64,000 nt of DNA from Rhodopseudomonas pentothenatexigens (GTDB lineage Bacteria; Pseudomonadota; Alphaproteobacteria; Rhizobiales; Xanthobacteraceae): NCBI RefSeq assembly GCF_900218015.1, contig NZ_UFQQ01000023.1, forward strand, positions 1-64,000, given 5' to 3'. A program made the position numbers and the translations under genes. Of the stretch, positions 8,064-18,116 are shown one piece after another (position 1 is the stretch's first letter; each line of letters begins with the position of its first letter). A model generated the notes under the pieces. The model had not been told where the DNA came from. It saw only the letters and a list, made by a program, of their open reading frames with translations, and did no database searches.

Positions 8064-8230
8064 TTACTTCACCGCCAGCGACGTCCCGACCGTCGCGGCG
8101 TTGTCGCCACCGAGCCGCGGCGCCATCTTCAGACGATGTTCGAGCACCGGCAGCGTCTGCGCGGCCCATTGCTTCAACTCGGGACGTCGCCGTTACTGGC
8201 GCAGCTCTGGAACCGTTCTGTCTGTCCTCG
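8064..8230 (-). pseudogene. C-terminal remnant of a DUF4142 gene
   Basis: Read on the minus strand this encodes PELKQWAAQTLPVLEHRLKM then APRLGGDNAATVGTSLAVK and a TAA at 8064-8066. It matches the end of the intact DUF4142 protein at 24674-25243 (PRLKQWAAQTLPVLQHHLEM). Upstream, RFQSCASNGDVP continues the alignment in a different frame, so at least one base is lost. No N-terminal signal or start remains. The rest of 7985-8327 holds nothing else recognisable. Confidence 0.75.
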
Positions 8231-8327
8231 CAACCCGCGGGCGGGCGCCCGTTCCTCTCTGCGGCATCGGGTGACCGGGCGACGGAAGGCGCGGCCGGCG
8301 CCCCCGACGAAGCGATCGCCGCCGGTC

Positions 8328-9905
8328 TCAGTAGCCGAGCGCGACGCCGTCCTTGCGATGGTCGGAGGCGCCGAGCAGCACGCCACGTGACCGATCGATC
8401 CTGATCGCCTGGCAGCCGCCGATCGCTTGCTCGGTCCAGCGCACGGCGTGGCCGCGGCGCTGCATCTCGTCGTGGATGTCGCGGCCGATCGTGGTCTCGA
8501 GCGTCAGCTCGCCGTCGAAACAGAAGCTGCGCGGGCGCTCGGCCGCGGCCTGAATGTCGAGGCCGAGGTCGAGCACGTTGGACAGGAAGTTGGCGTGCCC
8601 TGCCGCCTGATAATGGCCGCCCATCACGCCGAACGGCATCACCGCCTGATCGCCCTGCATCAACATGCCGGGGATGATCGTATGCATCGGCCGCTTGCCG
8701 GGCGCGAGCGAATTGGGATGGCCGGGCTTGGAGCGGAAGCTCCAGCCGCGATTGTGCAGCAGCACGCCGGAATTGGGCGCGTAGATGCCGCTGCCGAACG
8801 GCGAGAAGATCGAGTTGATCAGCGACACGGCGTTGAGGTCGCGGTCGACCACGGTGACATAGACCGTGTCGCGATGTTCGGTGTCGAGCCACGGCTGCGC
8901 CTCGCCGGCGCGGTCCATCGTGATGCCCTGCCGGATCTTGCCGATCACGGCGTCCGAAAGAAAACGCGCAGGTTCGAGTGGATGGATCGCCGGGTCGCAG
9001 AAATACGCGTCGCGGGTCGCGTACGCCGCCTTGGTCGCCTCCGCGAGCAGATGAATCCGGTCGGCGTCGTTCAGCTTGCCGACGTCGAAGCCTTCGAGCA
9101 CGCGCAGGATCATCAGCGCGGCAAGGCCCTGCCCGTTCGGCGGACATTCCATCACGGTGAAGCCGCGATAGTCGGCCGAGATCGGCGTCACATGTTCGCA
9201 GCGATGCGCCGCGAAATCATCGACGCTGTGCGCGCCGCCGAGCTTCCGCAGCACCGCGACCATCTCTTCGGCAACTTCGCCTTCGTAGAAGCCGGCGCGG
9301 CCCTCGCGTGCGATCTTTCGCAGCGTCGCGCCGAGCCGCGGCTGAGCGCGGACGTCGCCAATCTCGGGCGCACTTCCTCCGGGGAGAAACTGCGCGGCGG
9401 CGTTCGGATCGATTTCGACGCGCGCGCGAAACCGGCGCCAGTCGGACGCCACGCGCGGCGTGACGCAGAAGCCCTGCTCGGCCGCCTCGATCGCCGGCGC
9501 CAGCACCTCGGCCAGCGGCAGGCTGCCGTGGCGCTCGATCAGCGTGCACCAGGCATCGATGGCGCCCGGAACGGTCACAGCCTCGGGCGACGTCGGCGGG
9601 ATGTCACGCGCCTCGCCGCCGGCATATTTCTCAGCGTCGGTGCCGGCCGGGGTGCGGCCGGAACCGTTCAGCCCGATCGGGCGACCGCCGCGCGGCGCGT
9701 ACAAGGCAAAGCAGTCGCCGCCGACGCCGGTCATCTGCGGCTCGACAACGCCCTGGATCGCGACCGCAGCCACCGCGGCGTCGATCGCGTTGCCGCCGCG
9801 CCGCAGGATGTCGACCGCCGCCAGGGTCGCCCGCGGATGCGACGTCGCCGCCATGCCGTTCTGCGCGACCGCGAGCGAGCGGCCGGTCTTGTGAAAATCG
9901 CGCAT
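8328..9905 (-). CDS. ggt: Gamma-glutamyltransferase family protein
   Basis: An Ntn hydrolase that cleaves gamma-glutamyl amide bonds or transfers the glutamyl group. The 525-residue precursor has the usual length. The nucleophile Thr347 sits in [13 protein letters not shown] at the start of the small subunit after self-cleavage; [24 protein letters not shown] and PMHTIIPGM are family motifs. There is no signal peptide, so unlike classical Ggt it should be cytoplasmic. It is the last gene of the leftward peptide-uptake and GABA locus, 84 bases after the ABC ATPase gene, which fits hydrolysis of an imported gamma-glutamyl compound. Confidence 0.9.
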   Translation of the reverse strand: MRDFHKTGRSLAVAQNGMAATSHPRATLAAVDILRRGGNAIDAAVAAVAIQGVVEPQMTGVGGDCFALYAPRGGRPIGLNGSGRTPAGTDAEKYAGGEARDIPPTSPEAVTVPGAIDAWCTLIERHGSLPLAEVLAPAIEAAEQGFCVTPRVASDWRRFRARVEIDPNAAAQFLPGGSAPEIGDVRAQPRLGATLRKIAREGRAGFYEGEVAEEMVAVLRKLGGAHSVDDFAAHRCEHVTPISADYRGFTVMECPPNGQGLAALMILRVLEGFDVGKLNDADRIHLLAEATKAAYATRDAYFCDPAIHPLEPARFLSDAVIGKIRQGITMDRAGEAQPWLDTEHRDTVYVTVVDRDLNAVSLINSIFSPFGSGIYAPNSGVLLHNRGWSFRSKPGHPNSLAPGKRPMHTIIPGMLMQGDQAVMPFGVMGGHYQAAGHANFLSNVLDLGLDIQAAAERPRSFCFDGELTLETTIGRDIHDEMQRRGHAVRWTEQAIGGCQAIRIDRSRGVLLGASDHRKDGVALGY

Positions 9906-9989
9906 CGTTGTTCCCTGTTGGATGTCGTTCGAGGCTATCCGCCGACAGCCCGGACTTTCGCACCGCGCCGGGCCAGCCGGAGCACGCCG

Positions 9990-11648
9990 CTATGCGATCA
10001 TCGCGCCGGGGGCCGGCGCATCGTGCGGCCCGGCGAACAGGCTGCGGCCGGGGATCGCATCCAGCAGCGCGCGGGTGTAGGCGTGCTGCGGCGCGGTGAA
10101 CACCGAGCGGGTGGCGCCCTGCTCGACGATCTCGCCGCGGCGCATCACCACGATGCGGTCGGCAATCTCCGCGGCGACGCGCAGGTCGTGGGTGATGAAC
10201 AGCATCGCCAGGTTCATCTCCTCGCGCAGCTCGGCCAGCAGGTCGAGAATCTGCGCCTGCACCGAGACGTCGAGCGCCGACACCGCCTCGTCCGCCACTA
10301 GCACCATCGGCTTCAACGCGAGCGCCCGGGCGATGCAGATGCGTTGGCGCTGGCCGCCGGAGAACTCGTGCGGATAGCGCTCGGCCGCGCTGGGTTCGAG
10401 ACCGACCCGCGCCAGCAGACGTTTCGCATCAGCGATCGCCTCGGCCGGTGGCACGCCGTAGGCCATCGGCCCGCGTGCGATCGCGTCGCCGACCTTCTGC
10501 CGCGGATCGAGCGCCGCATACGGATCCTGAAACACGATCTGCACCTTGCGGCGCATCGCCCGCAAGCCGCTGCCGTGCAGTTCGAGGAAATCCATGCCGC
10601 CGAATTCGACCGCGCCGGAGTCCGGCTCGATCAGGCGCATGATGATGCGGCCGAGCGTCGACTTGCCGGAGCCGGATTCCCCGACCACCGCGACGGTCTC
10701 GCGCGGACGCAGGCTGAGCGCGACGTCGCGCACCGCCACCACCGTGCGGTGCGGCCGGAACATGCCCTGCGAGGTGACGAAGGTCTTGTTCAGCCCGTGC
10801 GCGTCGAGCAGCGGCTCGCCTTCGAGATGACGGTCGATCTCGGCGCCCGGCCGCGTCCCCGGCACCGCCGCGATCAGCGCCTTGGTGTAGTCGTCCTGCG
10901 GCCGCCGCAGCACCTCGTCGACGCTGCCCTGTTCGACAACCCGGCCGCCCCGCATCACCACCACCCGGTCGGCGATGTCGGCGACCACGCCGAAATCGTG
11001 GGTGATGAACAACACGCCCATGCCGCGCTCGGCCTGCAGCCGGCGGATCAGCGCCAGGATTTGCTTCTGCGTGGTGACGTCGAGCGCGGTGGTCGGCTCG
11101 TCGGCGAGCAGCAGCGCCGGATTGTTGGCCATCGCCATCGCGATCATCACCCGCTGACGCTGGCCGCCGGACAGCTGGAACGGATAGCTGCGGACCAGCG
11201 TCGCCGGCTCGGGCAGCCCGACGGCGGCGACCAGTTCCTGCACCCGCGCATCGAGCTCCGCACGGCTCGGCCGCGGCCTGGCGTGGATCAGGATCGCCTC
11301 GGCGATCTGATCGCCGACACGGGCCAGCGGATTGAGCGCGCTCAGCGGCTCCTGGAAGATCATCGAGATCGCGCCGCCGCGCAGCTCACGCATGGTGTTG
11401 TCGTCGGCGTGCGCGAGATCGGTGCCGCGAAACCGGATCGCGCCCGCGCCGATCGCCAGATTCGGCGGCAGCAGCCCGAGCACCGCATGCGCGGTGATCG
11501 ACTTGCCCGAGCCGGATTCGCCGACCAGACAGACGATCTCGTTACGCCGGACGCTCAGCGACACCTCCGCGACCGCGTGGCTGCGATCACCGCCCCTCGG
11601 CAGCGCCACCGACAGGTTTTCGACGGACAGCAGGATATCGTCGTTCAT
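9990..11648 (-). CDS. Dipeptide/oligopeptide ABC transporter, fused ATP-binding protein (DppDF type)
   Basis: Energises the peptide-type importer. The 552-residue protein contains two complete ABC ATPase domains: Walker A GESGSGKS in each half, signatures LSGGQRQR and FSGGQRQR, and Walker [13 protein letters not shown] and [12 protein letters not shown]. It corresponds to DppD and DppF fused, as in GsiA. The ATG at 11648 overlaps the dppC-like stop by four bases, so it is translationally coupled. The longer open frame upstream is a shadow of the permease gene. Confidence 0.93.
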   Translation of the reverse strand: MNDDILLSVENLSVALPRGGDRSHAVAEVSLSVRRNEIVCLVGESGSGKSITAHAVLGLLPPNLAIGAGAIRFRGTDLAHADDNTMRELRGGAISMIFQEPLSALNPLARVGDQIAEAILIHARPRPSRAELDARVQELVAAVGLPEPATLVRSYPFQLSGGQRQRVMIAMAMANNPALLLADEPTTALDVTTQKQILALIRRLQAERGMGVLFITHDFGVVADIADRVVVMRGGRVVEQGSVDEVLRRPQDDYTKALIAAVPGTRPGAEIDRHLEGEPLLDAHGLNKTFVTSQGMFRPHRTVVAVRDVALSLRPRETVAVVGESGSGKSTLGRIIMRLIEPDSGAVEFGGMDFLELHGSGLRAMRRKVQIVFQDPYAALDPRQKVGDAIARGPMAYGVPPAEAIADAKRLLARVGLEPSAAERYPHEFSGGQRQRICIARALALKPMVLVADEAVSALDVSVQAQILDLLAELREEMNLAMLFITHDLRVAAEIADRIVVMRRGEIVEQGATRSVFTAPQHAYTRALLDAIPGRSLFAGPHDAPAPGAMIA

Positions 11649-12484
11649 GCGTTGCGCGCCTTTCGCGAGATGCGCGGGTTCAGGGTGTCGTTCAGCCCCT
11701 CGCCGACCAGGTTGATCGCCAGCACCGTCAGCACGATCGCGATGCCCGGAAACACGCTCATCCACCACGCCTGGCGGATCACCGTGCGCGACGCGCCGAT
11801 CATCAGCCCCCACGACATCTGATTGGGATCGCCCAGCCCCATGAAGCTGAGCGCGCTTTCGATCAGGATCGCGGTCGCGATCGTCAGCGAGCCGGTGACG
11901 ATGATCGGCGAGATCGCGTTCGGCAGGATGTGCCGGAGCGCCACCACCATCGGTGCCTGGCCCTGGCACACCGCGGCCTGGACGAATTCGCGGCCGCGCA
12001 GCCGCATGAATTCCGCGCGCGTCAGCCGCGCCAGCGGCGGCCAGCTCACCGCGCCGATCGAAATGATGACGTTGGTCAGCGTCGGCCCGATCGTCGCCAC
12101 GAGAAGGATCGCCAGAATGAAGCCCGGAATGGTCTGGAACAGTTCGGTGATCCGCATCATCAGGTCATCGACCCGGCCGCCGAAATATCCGGCAGTCGCG
12201 CCGATCACCACGCCGATGCACAGCGCCGCCAGCGTCGAGGCCACGCCGATCGTCAGCGACACCCGGGCACCGTAGGCGATCCCGACGGCGACGTTGCGGC
12301 CGAGCATGTCCGAGCCGAGCGGCAATCCTTCGCTCGCCGGCGGCTGGAACGGCGCCCCCACCATCTCCCACGGATCGTCGGGAAAGATCGCCGGCGCGGC
12401 GATCGCCAGCACGATCACGCCGATCAGGATCACCAGGCCGATCACACCGGTCGGATGAGTCAGGAAGGTCTTCACGCGATCCAT
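11645..12484 (-). CDS. Dipeptide/oligopeptide ABC transporter permease (DppC type)
   Basis: Inner-membrane permease, 279 residues. It has an N-terminal membrane segment (GVIGLVILIGVIVLAIAAPAI), the LGSDMLGRNV motif of DppC/OppC proteins and the cytoplasmic coupling loop EFMRLRGREFVQAAVCQG. A BPD_transp_1 core of five further membrane segments follows. ATG at 12484 is preceded by GGAGAG; a GTG three bases earlier is possible. It lies 12 bases after the dppB-like gene. Confidence 0.92.
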   Translation of the reverse strand: MDRVKTFLTHPTGVIGLVILIGVIVLAIAAPAIFPDDPWEMVGAPFQPPASEGLPLGSDMLGRNVAVGIAYGARVSLTIGVASTLAALCIGVVIGATAGYFGGRVDDLMMRITELFQTIPGFILAILLVATIGPTLTNVIISIGAVSWPPLARLTRAEFMRLRGREFVQAAVCQGQAPMVVALRHILPNAISPIIVTGSLTIATAILIESALSFMGLGDPNQMSWGLMIGASRTVIRQAWWMSVFPGIAIVLTVLAINLVGEGLNDTLNPRISRKARNA

Positions 12485-12496
12485 CACACTCTCCGC

Positions 12497-13519
12497 TCAG
12501 GACGCCGCACGCAAGGACACCCGCGGATCGACCACCCGGTAGATCGCGTCGGTGAGAAGATTGAGCCCGATGACGATCACGGACATCACCAGGAAGATGC
12601 CGAGCATCAACGGATAGTCGCGCTGCAGCACCGCGTCGAAGGTCAGCCGGCCGAGACCGGGCCACGCGAACACGGTTTCGATCACCACCGCGCCGCCGAC
12701 CAGCGTGCCGGCCTGCATGCCGGCGACGGTGACCACCGGCAGCACCGCGTTGCGCAGCATGTGCCGCACGATAATCTGGCCGCGTTTCAGCCCCTTGGCC
12801 CGTGCGGTCTTGATGAAGTCCTGGTGCGCGACATCGATCACCGCCGACCGCATCAGCCGCGCATAGATCGCCAGATGCACAGCACCGAGCGAGATCACCG
12901 GCAGCACCATATGGGCGGCGATGTCGCCGGTACGTTCGAGCGGCGTCATCTGGACGCCGATGCTGACGTAGCCGAACGCCGGCAGCCAATCGAGGTGGAC
13001 CGAGAACAACAGCACCAGCATCAGGCCGAGCCAGAACACAGGCATCGCGTAGAGGAACAGCGACACGATGGTCAGCGCAGTATCCGACCATTTGCCGGCC
13101 CGCACCCCGGCCAGCGTGCCGAGCGAAACCCCGACCGCGAGCGAAAGCAGGAACGCGCTGCAGGTGAGGAGCAGCGTCGCCGGCAGCCGCTCCCCGATCA
13201 GCGACAGCACCGAGCGCTGCTGCCGATAAGAATAGCCGAGATCCAGCGTCACGATCCGCTTCAAGTAGATCGCGAGTTGCACCGGGTACGGCTTGTCGAG
13301 GCCGTACTCCGCGCGAAGCTGAGCCAGCATCTGCTCGTCGGCCGATCCGCTCTGCCCTGCCATCACCTGTGCCGGATCGCCGGGTGCGGCGTGAACCAGC
13401 ACGAAGTTGAAGGTGGCGATCACCAGGATCACGGCGATGAACCGCGCCACCCACTGGGCGATCGCTAGTGCGATCGCCACGCCGCGGCTACCGGTGATGG
13501 ACAGGGCCAACGCTCTCAT
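12497..13519 (-). CDS. Dipeptide/oligopeptide ABC transporter permease (DppB type)
   Basis: Inner-membrane permease, 340 residues, about six membrane segments. The DppB/OppB signature is present: HAAPGDPAQVM after the first segment, ERLPATLLLT, and the coupling loop DFIKTARAKGLKRGQIIVRH. The ATG at 13519 overlaps the stop of the binding-protein gene (ATGA), so the start is well fixed although the frame is open far upstream. It pairs with the DppC-type permease downstream. Confidence 0.93.
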   Translation of the reverse strand: MRALALSITGSRGVAIALAIAQWVARFIAVILVIATFNFVLVHAAPGDPAQVMAGQSGSADEQMLAQLRAEYGLDKPYPVQLAIYLKRIVTLDLGYSYRQQRSVLSLIGERLPATLLLTCSAFLLSLAVGVSLGTLAGVRAGKWSDTALTIVSLFLYAMPVFWLGLMLVLLFSVHLDWLPAFGYVSIGVQMTPLERTGDIAAHMVLPVISLGAVHLAIYARLMRSAVIDVAHQDFIKTARAKGLKRGQIIVRHMLRNAVLPVVTVAGMQAGTLVGGAVVIETVFAWPGLGRLTFDAVLQRDYPLMLGIFLVMSVIVIGLNLLTDAIYRVVDPRVSLRAAS

Positions 13520-15105
13520 CCGAACGAAACCGTGCCGAAGGTGTCGTGCACGCCGATCGCGGTGGTCACGACGTTCTTCAACCGCTTGTCCATGAAGTTC
13601 GGATAGTCGATTTCGAGCAGCCAGGCGACCGGCACCTCCTCCACCATGATCTTTTGCAGGGCGCTGTAGTGCTCCTGACGCTTGTCGTCGGACGTTGCGA
13701 CCGCAGCCTCCTCGAACAGCCGATCGACTTCCGGATTGGAATAGCCGCAGGTGTTGGAGAACAGGATGCCCTTGCGGATGTTGGTGGAGACGTAGCTCCG
13801 CGACACGCCGAGCGCCGGATCGCCGAACTGATAGACCGTGGTCGAGGTCATCGAGAAGTCCCAGTTGCTGAACTTCTCGGCCCAGCCGGCGACATCGATT
13901 CCCTGCAGCTGCAGATCGATGCCGACCCGGGCGAGCGACTGCCGCAGGAACTCGGAAGCCCGCTGATGGGTTTCGCCATAGGGCGGCACCAGATAGGGAA
14001 TCGACACCCGCTTGCCGTCGGGGCCCGGCTTCAACCCCATCTCGTCGAGCAGCGCCTTCGCCTTCTCGGGCGAGAAGTCGTAGGCCTTGACGTCCTTTTC
14101 GTAGAACTTCGTCTTCGACGACACCGGACCGGTCGACACCTTGCCGAGACCGAAATAGACCCGGGCGAGCAGCGCCTTGCGGTCGATCGCGTACATCACC
14201 GCCTGCCGGAACCGCTTGTCGTTCATCGGTGCGATCCGGTTGTTCATCTCGAGCCAGGTATGCGGCGCGAAGAACTCGTAGCCCTTGGTGGTCATCGTCA
14301 GGTGCGGCAGCTTCGACAGCCGCGGCACCTCGAACAGTTCGACGTCGGTCCACTGCGTGAGCTGAACCGTGCCCTGCTCCAGCGCCACCGAACGCGAGGC
14401 GGAATCCGGGATCACGCGGTAGATGATCTCGTCGAGAACCGGCTCGTTTGGACGATAATAGCCCTCGTGCCTGACCAGATGGACGTGCGAACCGCGCACC
14501 CATTCTTTCAGCTTGAACGGGCCGGAGCCGATCGCCTTGGCATTGGCCGGATTCTTGCGATAGTCGGTGCCCTCGTAGATGTGCTTCGGCACGATCGGTG
14601 CGGTGGTGCAATCGAACGCGGTGAGGAACGGCGCGAACGGCGTCTTCAGTTTGAACACCACCGTGAGCGGGTCGGGCGCCTCGGCCTTCTCGAGGCGCGA
14701 GAAGGTGTTGCGCGCCCGCGCGTGGTTTTCCATCAGAATCTTGGTGATCGAGAACACCACGTCTTCCGAAGTCAGCGGCGTGCCGTCGTGGAAGGTGATG
14801 TTGGGAAACAGCTTGAACGTGTAGGTCAGCTTGTCGGGCGACACTTCCCAGGACTGCGCCAGGCCCGGCAGCGGCTTGAGATCGAAATCGTAGCGCAGCA
14901 GGCTCTCGTAGATCTTGCCGCCCAAGGTCAGCGTCGGCTGCTGCTGGTTGAGCGCGGTCACCAGGATCGGCGGCTCCGGCTGGATGATGGTGTTGAGGGT
15001 GCCGCCGCGGGTCTGTCCCGCCGCACGGGTGATGCCGAGCGGAATGCCGGAGATGCCGGCCGCGCCGGCGAGCAGGCCGAGCTTGGTGAATTCGCGTCTG
15101 TTCAT
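13516..15105 (-). CDS. Peptide-type ABC transporter substrate-binding protein (SBP family 5)
   Basis: Periplasmic ligand-binding component, 529 residues. The N-terminus MNRREFTKLGLLAGAAGISG is a twin-arginine-type export signal (NRREFTKL). Family 5 motifs follow: GGKIYESLLRYD, LAQSWEVSPDKLTYTFKL and FHDGTPLTSEDVVFSI. It sits first in the transporter part of the locus, 78 bases downstream of the ThDP enzyme gene. The ligand is not visible from sequence; family 5 includes di- and oligopeptides, glutathione, opines and other compounds. The context argues for a peptide-like or N-acylated GABA precursor. Confidence 0.92.
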   Translation of the reverse strand: MNRREFTKLGLLAGAAGISGIPLGITRAAGQTRGGTLNTIIQPEPPILVTALNQQQPTLTLGGKIYESLLRYDFDLKPLPGLAQSWEVSPDKLTYTFKLFPNITFHDGTPLTSEDVVFSITKILMENHARARNTFSRLEKAEAPDPLTVVFKLKTPFAPFLTAFDCTTAPIVPKHIYEGTDYRKNPANAKAIGSGPFKLKEWVRGSHVHLVRHEGYYRPNEPVLDEIIYRVIPDSASRSVALEQGTVQLTQWTDVELFEVPRLSKLPHLTMTTKGYEFFAPHTWLEMNNRIAPMNDKRFRQAVMYAIDRKALLARVYFGLGKVSTGPVSSKTKFYEKDVKAYDFSPEKAKALLDEMGLKPGPDGKRVSIPYLVPPYGETHQRASEFLRQSLARVGIDLQLQGIDVAGWAEKFSNWDFSMTSTTVYQFGDPALGVSRSYVSTNIRKGILFSNTCGYSNPEVDRLFEEAAVATSDDKRQEHYSALQKIMVEEVPVAWLLEIDYPNFMDKRLKNVVTTAIGVHDTFGTVSFG

Positions 15106-15183
15106 GGGATCCCCCGCGTTACGAGAAGTTGAACTGGTCGATCGTTCAGGATGTTGATGATTGAGGCGAAGGTGGTCCGTGCA

Positions 15184-16767
15184 TCAGACCATCGCCTCGA
15201 TGAGATACGGACCTCGGCGCGCGAGCGCGGCGTCGAGCGCGCGCGAAAACTCCGACACCGTCGTGACCCGGCTGGCCTCGACGCCGAGCCCCGCGGCCAG
15301 CTTGGTCCAGCCGAGCTCGGGCTGATCGAGCTGCAGCATCCGCTGCGCATTGCGTCCCGGCGTCTGCGCGCCGACCTTACTCATCTCGCCCCACAATGTG
15401 GCGTAGGAGCGGTTCGAGAACACGATCGTCAGAACGTCGAGGTTCTCCCGAGCGTGGGTCCACAGCCCCTGCACCGTGTACATGCCGCTGCCGTCGGCCT
15501 GCAGGTTGATCACCTTGCGGCCGGGGCACGCGACCGCAGCGCCCGCGGCCATCGGAATGCCGATCCCGATCGCTCCGCCGGTGATCTGCAGATAATCGTG
15601 CGCCGGTGCGTCGTAGGACAGCTCGAAGAACCCCGACGACGTCAGCGCCTCGTCGCAGATGATCGCCTGCTCCGGCAGCCGCGCCGCGACCAGACGGTTC
15701 ACCGCATCCACGCTGAGAGCGCCGCCGCTGGTCGGCACAGCGGTCGCGGCCGGAACATCCGATATCCGCTCGACTTGGGCGCCCGCTTCGTCCGCCAGCC
15801 ACTCCAGCGCCTGCACCAGATCCTGATCGGGCCCCGCCAATCGCACGATCTCGCAGGACGGCGGCGCGAGCCGGCCGGGCCGGTTCGGATAGGCGAAGAA
15901 CGCCACCGGCTCCTTGGCGCCGATCAGCACCAGCATGTCGGTGTCGCGCAGCAATGCGCCGCCGCCATCGTGCGTCATCGGCAGCTTGGCGATCGGCGCC
16001 CGGCCGCGGCCACGCTCGATCCGGCCGTTGGTGCCCTGCGCATAGATCTCCACGCCGGTCGCGCGACGGATGCTGTCGGCGATCCACAGCGGTCGCTCGC
16101 GCAACGCGGCGCCGGTGAGCAGCAACACCACCTTGCGCTTGGCGCGGATCGCGGCGCCGATGCGGGCGACGGTCTCCTGCTCCAGTGGCGTCTGCGGCAG
16201 TCGTTTGCCGTGAGCGAGATCCGAACCGTAGACGTGTTCGTTCCACGCCATGTCGGCGGGCAGGATCAGCGTCGAGATGCCGGGCGCCATGCTCTGTGCC
16301 CAGGCTTCCGCGACGTCGTGATCGATCCGCGACGGGTCGCCGATCCGCCTGACCCAGCGCGACATCGGACGCGCCAGCGAGTCGATGTCGCTGGTCAGCG
16401 GCGAATCCAGCGGCAGGTGCTCGACCGCGTGGTCGCCGACGATGTTGATCATCGGCGAATGCGCGCGCCTAGCGTTGTGCATGTTCGCCAGGCCATTGGC
16501 GAGGCCGGGGCCGAGATGCAGCAGCGTCGCCGCCGGTTTGTCGCGCATCCGGGCGTAGCCGTCGGCGGCGCCGGTGACGACGCCCTCGAACAGGCCCAGG
16601 ATGCACCGCATCCGCGGCTGACGATCGAGCGCCGCGACGAAGTGCATCTCCGAGGTTCCGGGATTGGCGAAACACACGTCGACGTCGTGGGCCAGCAGCG
16701 CGTCGCACAGCCGGTCGGCCCCGGTCATCGATTGCGTGGCGGAGGTCGACACGGCTGCGATCGCCAT
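15184..16767 (-). CDS. Thiamine diphosphate enzyme, acetolactate synthase large-subunit-like
   Basis: A 527-residue ThDP-dependent enzyme of the IlvB/benzoylformate decarboxylase group. The N-terminal pyrimidine domain has the activating Glu61 in GLFEGVVTGAADGYARM. The C-terminal domain has the ThDP/Mg site LQADGSGMYTVQGLWT with NRSY downstream (a GDG-to-ADG change in the first motif position). The ATG at 16767 overlaps the upstream stop (TGATG) and has GAGGAAG upstream. No regulatory small subunit is present, so branched-chain biosynthesis is unlikely. In this context it may decarboxylate or ligate a 2-oxo acid, but the substrate is unknown. Confidence 0.8.
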   Translation of the reverse strand: MAIAAVSTSATQSMTGADRLCDALLAHDVDVCFANPGTSEMHFVAALDRQPRMRCILGLFEGVVTGAADGYARMRDKPAATLLHLGPGLANGLANMHNARRAHSPMINIVGDHAVEHLPLDSPLTSDIDSLARPMSRWVRRIGDPSRIDHDVAEAWAQSMAPGISTLILPADMAWNEHVYGSDLAHGKRLPQTPLEQETVARIGAAIRAKRKVVLLLTGAALRERPLWIADSIRRATGVEIYAQGTNGRIERGRGRAPIAKLPMTHDGGGALLRDTDMLVLIGAKEPVAFFAYPNRPGRLAPPSCEIVRLAGPDQDLVQALEWLADEAGAQVERISDVPAATAVPTSGGALSVDAVNRLVAARLPEQAIICDEALTSSGFFELSYDAPAHDYLQITGGAIGIGIPMAAGAAVACPGRKVINLQADGSGMYTVQGLWTHARENLDVLTIVFSNRSYATLWGEMSKVGAQTPGRNAQRMLQLDQPELGWTKLAAGLGVEASRVTTVSEFSRALDAALARRGPYLIEAMV

Positions 16768-18065
16768 CACAGCTTCCTCAGCCCGCACCACTCGGCGACG
16801 AACAGCGCAATGCTCAGCGTCGTCTTGCGCAGGCTTTCGAGATCGATGCGTTCGTTGAACGCGTGCGGTCCCTCGCCGTAGGGGCCGTAGCACAGCGCCG
16901 GGATGCCGTAGTCGACCGAATAGTAGCGGGTGTCGTTGACGGCGGTCGACAGCCGCGCATCCAGCGGCGCCTTGAAGGCGGCCTGGTGCGCGATGCTGAG
17001 TGCCGCTTCGGCGGCTCCCCCCGGTTCGCAGACCGCCGGGTCGGCCTTGAATCCGCTCCAGACCAGCTCGGCCGGATTTTCCGACAGGAACGCGTCGCTG
17101 GCCTGCGCTTCGGCGAGGCATTGTTCGATGCCACGCATCGCCTGCTCGGGCGTGTCACCCGTGAGCAGGCCGAGCCGGCAGTCCAGCTCGCACCAGGCGG
17201 CAGTGGAGCTCGCCCAGTCGCCGCCCTTGATAAGGCCGACGTTGAACTTGATCGGGTTCTTGACCTGCCCGAACCACGGATCGCGCACCGCCTGGGCATT
17301 GAGCTTCTTGGTGTACTCCTCGAAGGCGCGGATCAGGTGCATCGCGGACAGGATGGCGCTGGTACCGGTCTCCGAATAAGCGACATGCACGGGCGTGCCG
17401 CGCACCCGCAGCCGGAACCAGACTGCACCGACCTGCGCGCGCGTCAGGGTGTGGCCGGTCGGCTCCGGGATCAGGCAGGCATCGGCACGATAGCCGCGCA
17501 TCAGGGTCGAGAGCGCGCCGTTGCCGGTGCTCTCCTCTTCGGTCACGGTCTCCAGATGCACCCGCGCGTCCGGCGCGTAGCCGGCGGCGCGGATCGCATC
17601 GAGCGCGAAGATCATCGCCGACACGCCGGCCTTCATGTCCTGCGCGCCGCGGCCGATCATCCAGCCGTCGCGCACCGTGGCGGCGAACGGCGGATCGCTC
17701 CACAGGTCGACCGGCCCTTCCGGCACGACGTCGATGTGACCCTGCAGGATCAGGCTGCGGCCCTTGCCGTCGCTGTCCGCGGTCGCGACCACCTGCATCG
17801 ATCCGGCCGGATCGATGTCGTCCATCGGCGCAGCCTTGGGATGGCTGGCGATATCGACGTCGGCGAGACTGAAGGTGTCGACCTTGTAACCACGATCGGC
17901 GAATTGCTGCGCCAGCCATTCCTGCTGCGGCGCTTCCTCACCTCGCAGGCTGCGGAACTGAACCATGCGCTGGAGAAACGCGACCTGATCGTCGAAATTG
18001 CGATCGACGGCGGCACGCAGGCTGTCGGCGATCGACTCCGACTTGGTCATAGTATCAGTCGCCAC
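16767..18065 (-). CDS. M20 family amidohydrolase (ArgE/DapE type)
   Basis: A 432-residue zinc-dependent deacylase. Metal ligands are His110 and Asp112 in GHIDVVPEG, Asp143 in GRGAQDMKAG, and the TEEE segment at 175-178. The usual dimerisation lid follows (GTPVHVAYSETGT). The GTG start at 18065 is chosen because GGGAGA lies seven bases upstream; an ATG at 18050 is an alternative. It is translationally coupled to the ThDP gene. It should hydrolyse an N-acyl amino acid or peptide; with gabT and gabD next door, release of GABA or glutamate from an N-acyl form is a reasonable inference. Confidence 0.87.
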   Translation of the reverse strand: MATDTMTKSESIADSLRAAVDRNFDDQVAFLQRMVQFRSLRGEEAPQQEWLAQQFADRGYKVDTFSLADVDIASHPKAAPMDDIDPAGSMQVVATADSDGKGRSLILQGHIDVVPEGPVDLWSDPPFAATVRDGWMIGRGAQDMKAGVSAMIFALDAIRAAGYAPDARVHLETVTEEESTGNGALSTLMRGYRADACLIPEPTGHTLTRAQVGAVWFRLRVRGTPVHVAYSETGTSAILSAMHLIRAFEEYTKKLNAQAVRDPWFGQVKNPIKFNVGLIKGGDWASSTAAWCELDCRLGLLTGDTPEQAMRGIEQCLAEAQASDAFLSENPAELVWSGFKADPAVCEPGGAAEAALSIAHQAAFKAPLDARLSTAVNDTRYYSVDYGIPALCYGPYGEGPHAFNERIDLESLRKTTLSIALFVAEWCGLRKL

Positions 18066-18116
18066 GTTTCAGTCTCCCTTCGATTTGCAGATCGGCTTGT
18101 TCGAGATCGCGGCCCG

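Noticed and set aside
12165-13454. A possible separate gene inside the permease region
   Set aside because: It is an out-of-frame copy of the DppB and DppC coding sequence without membrane segments.
15184-16767. Biosynthetic acetolactate synthase (ilvB)
   Set aside because: There is no ilvN-like small subunit, the ThDP motif is altered, and the gene is embedded in a catabolic locus.
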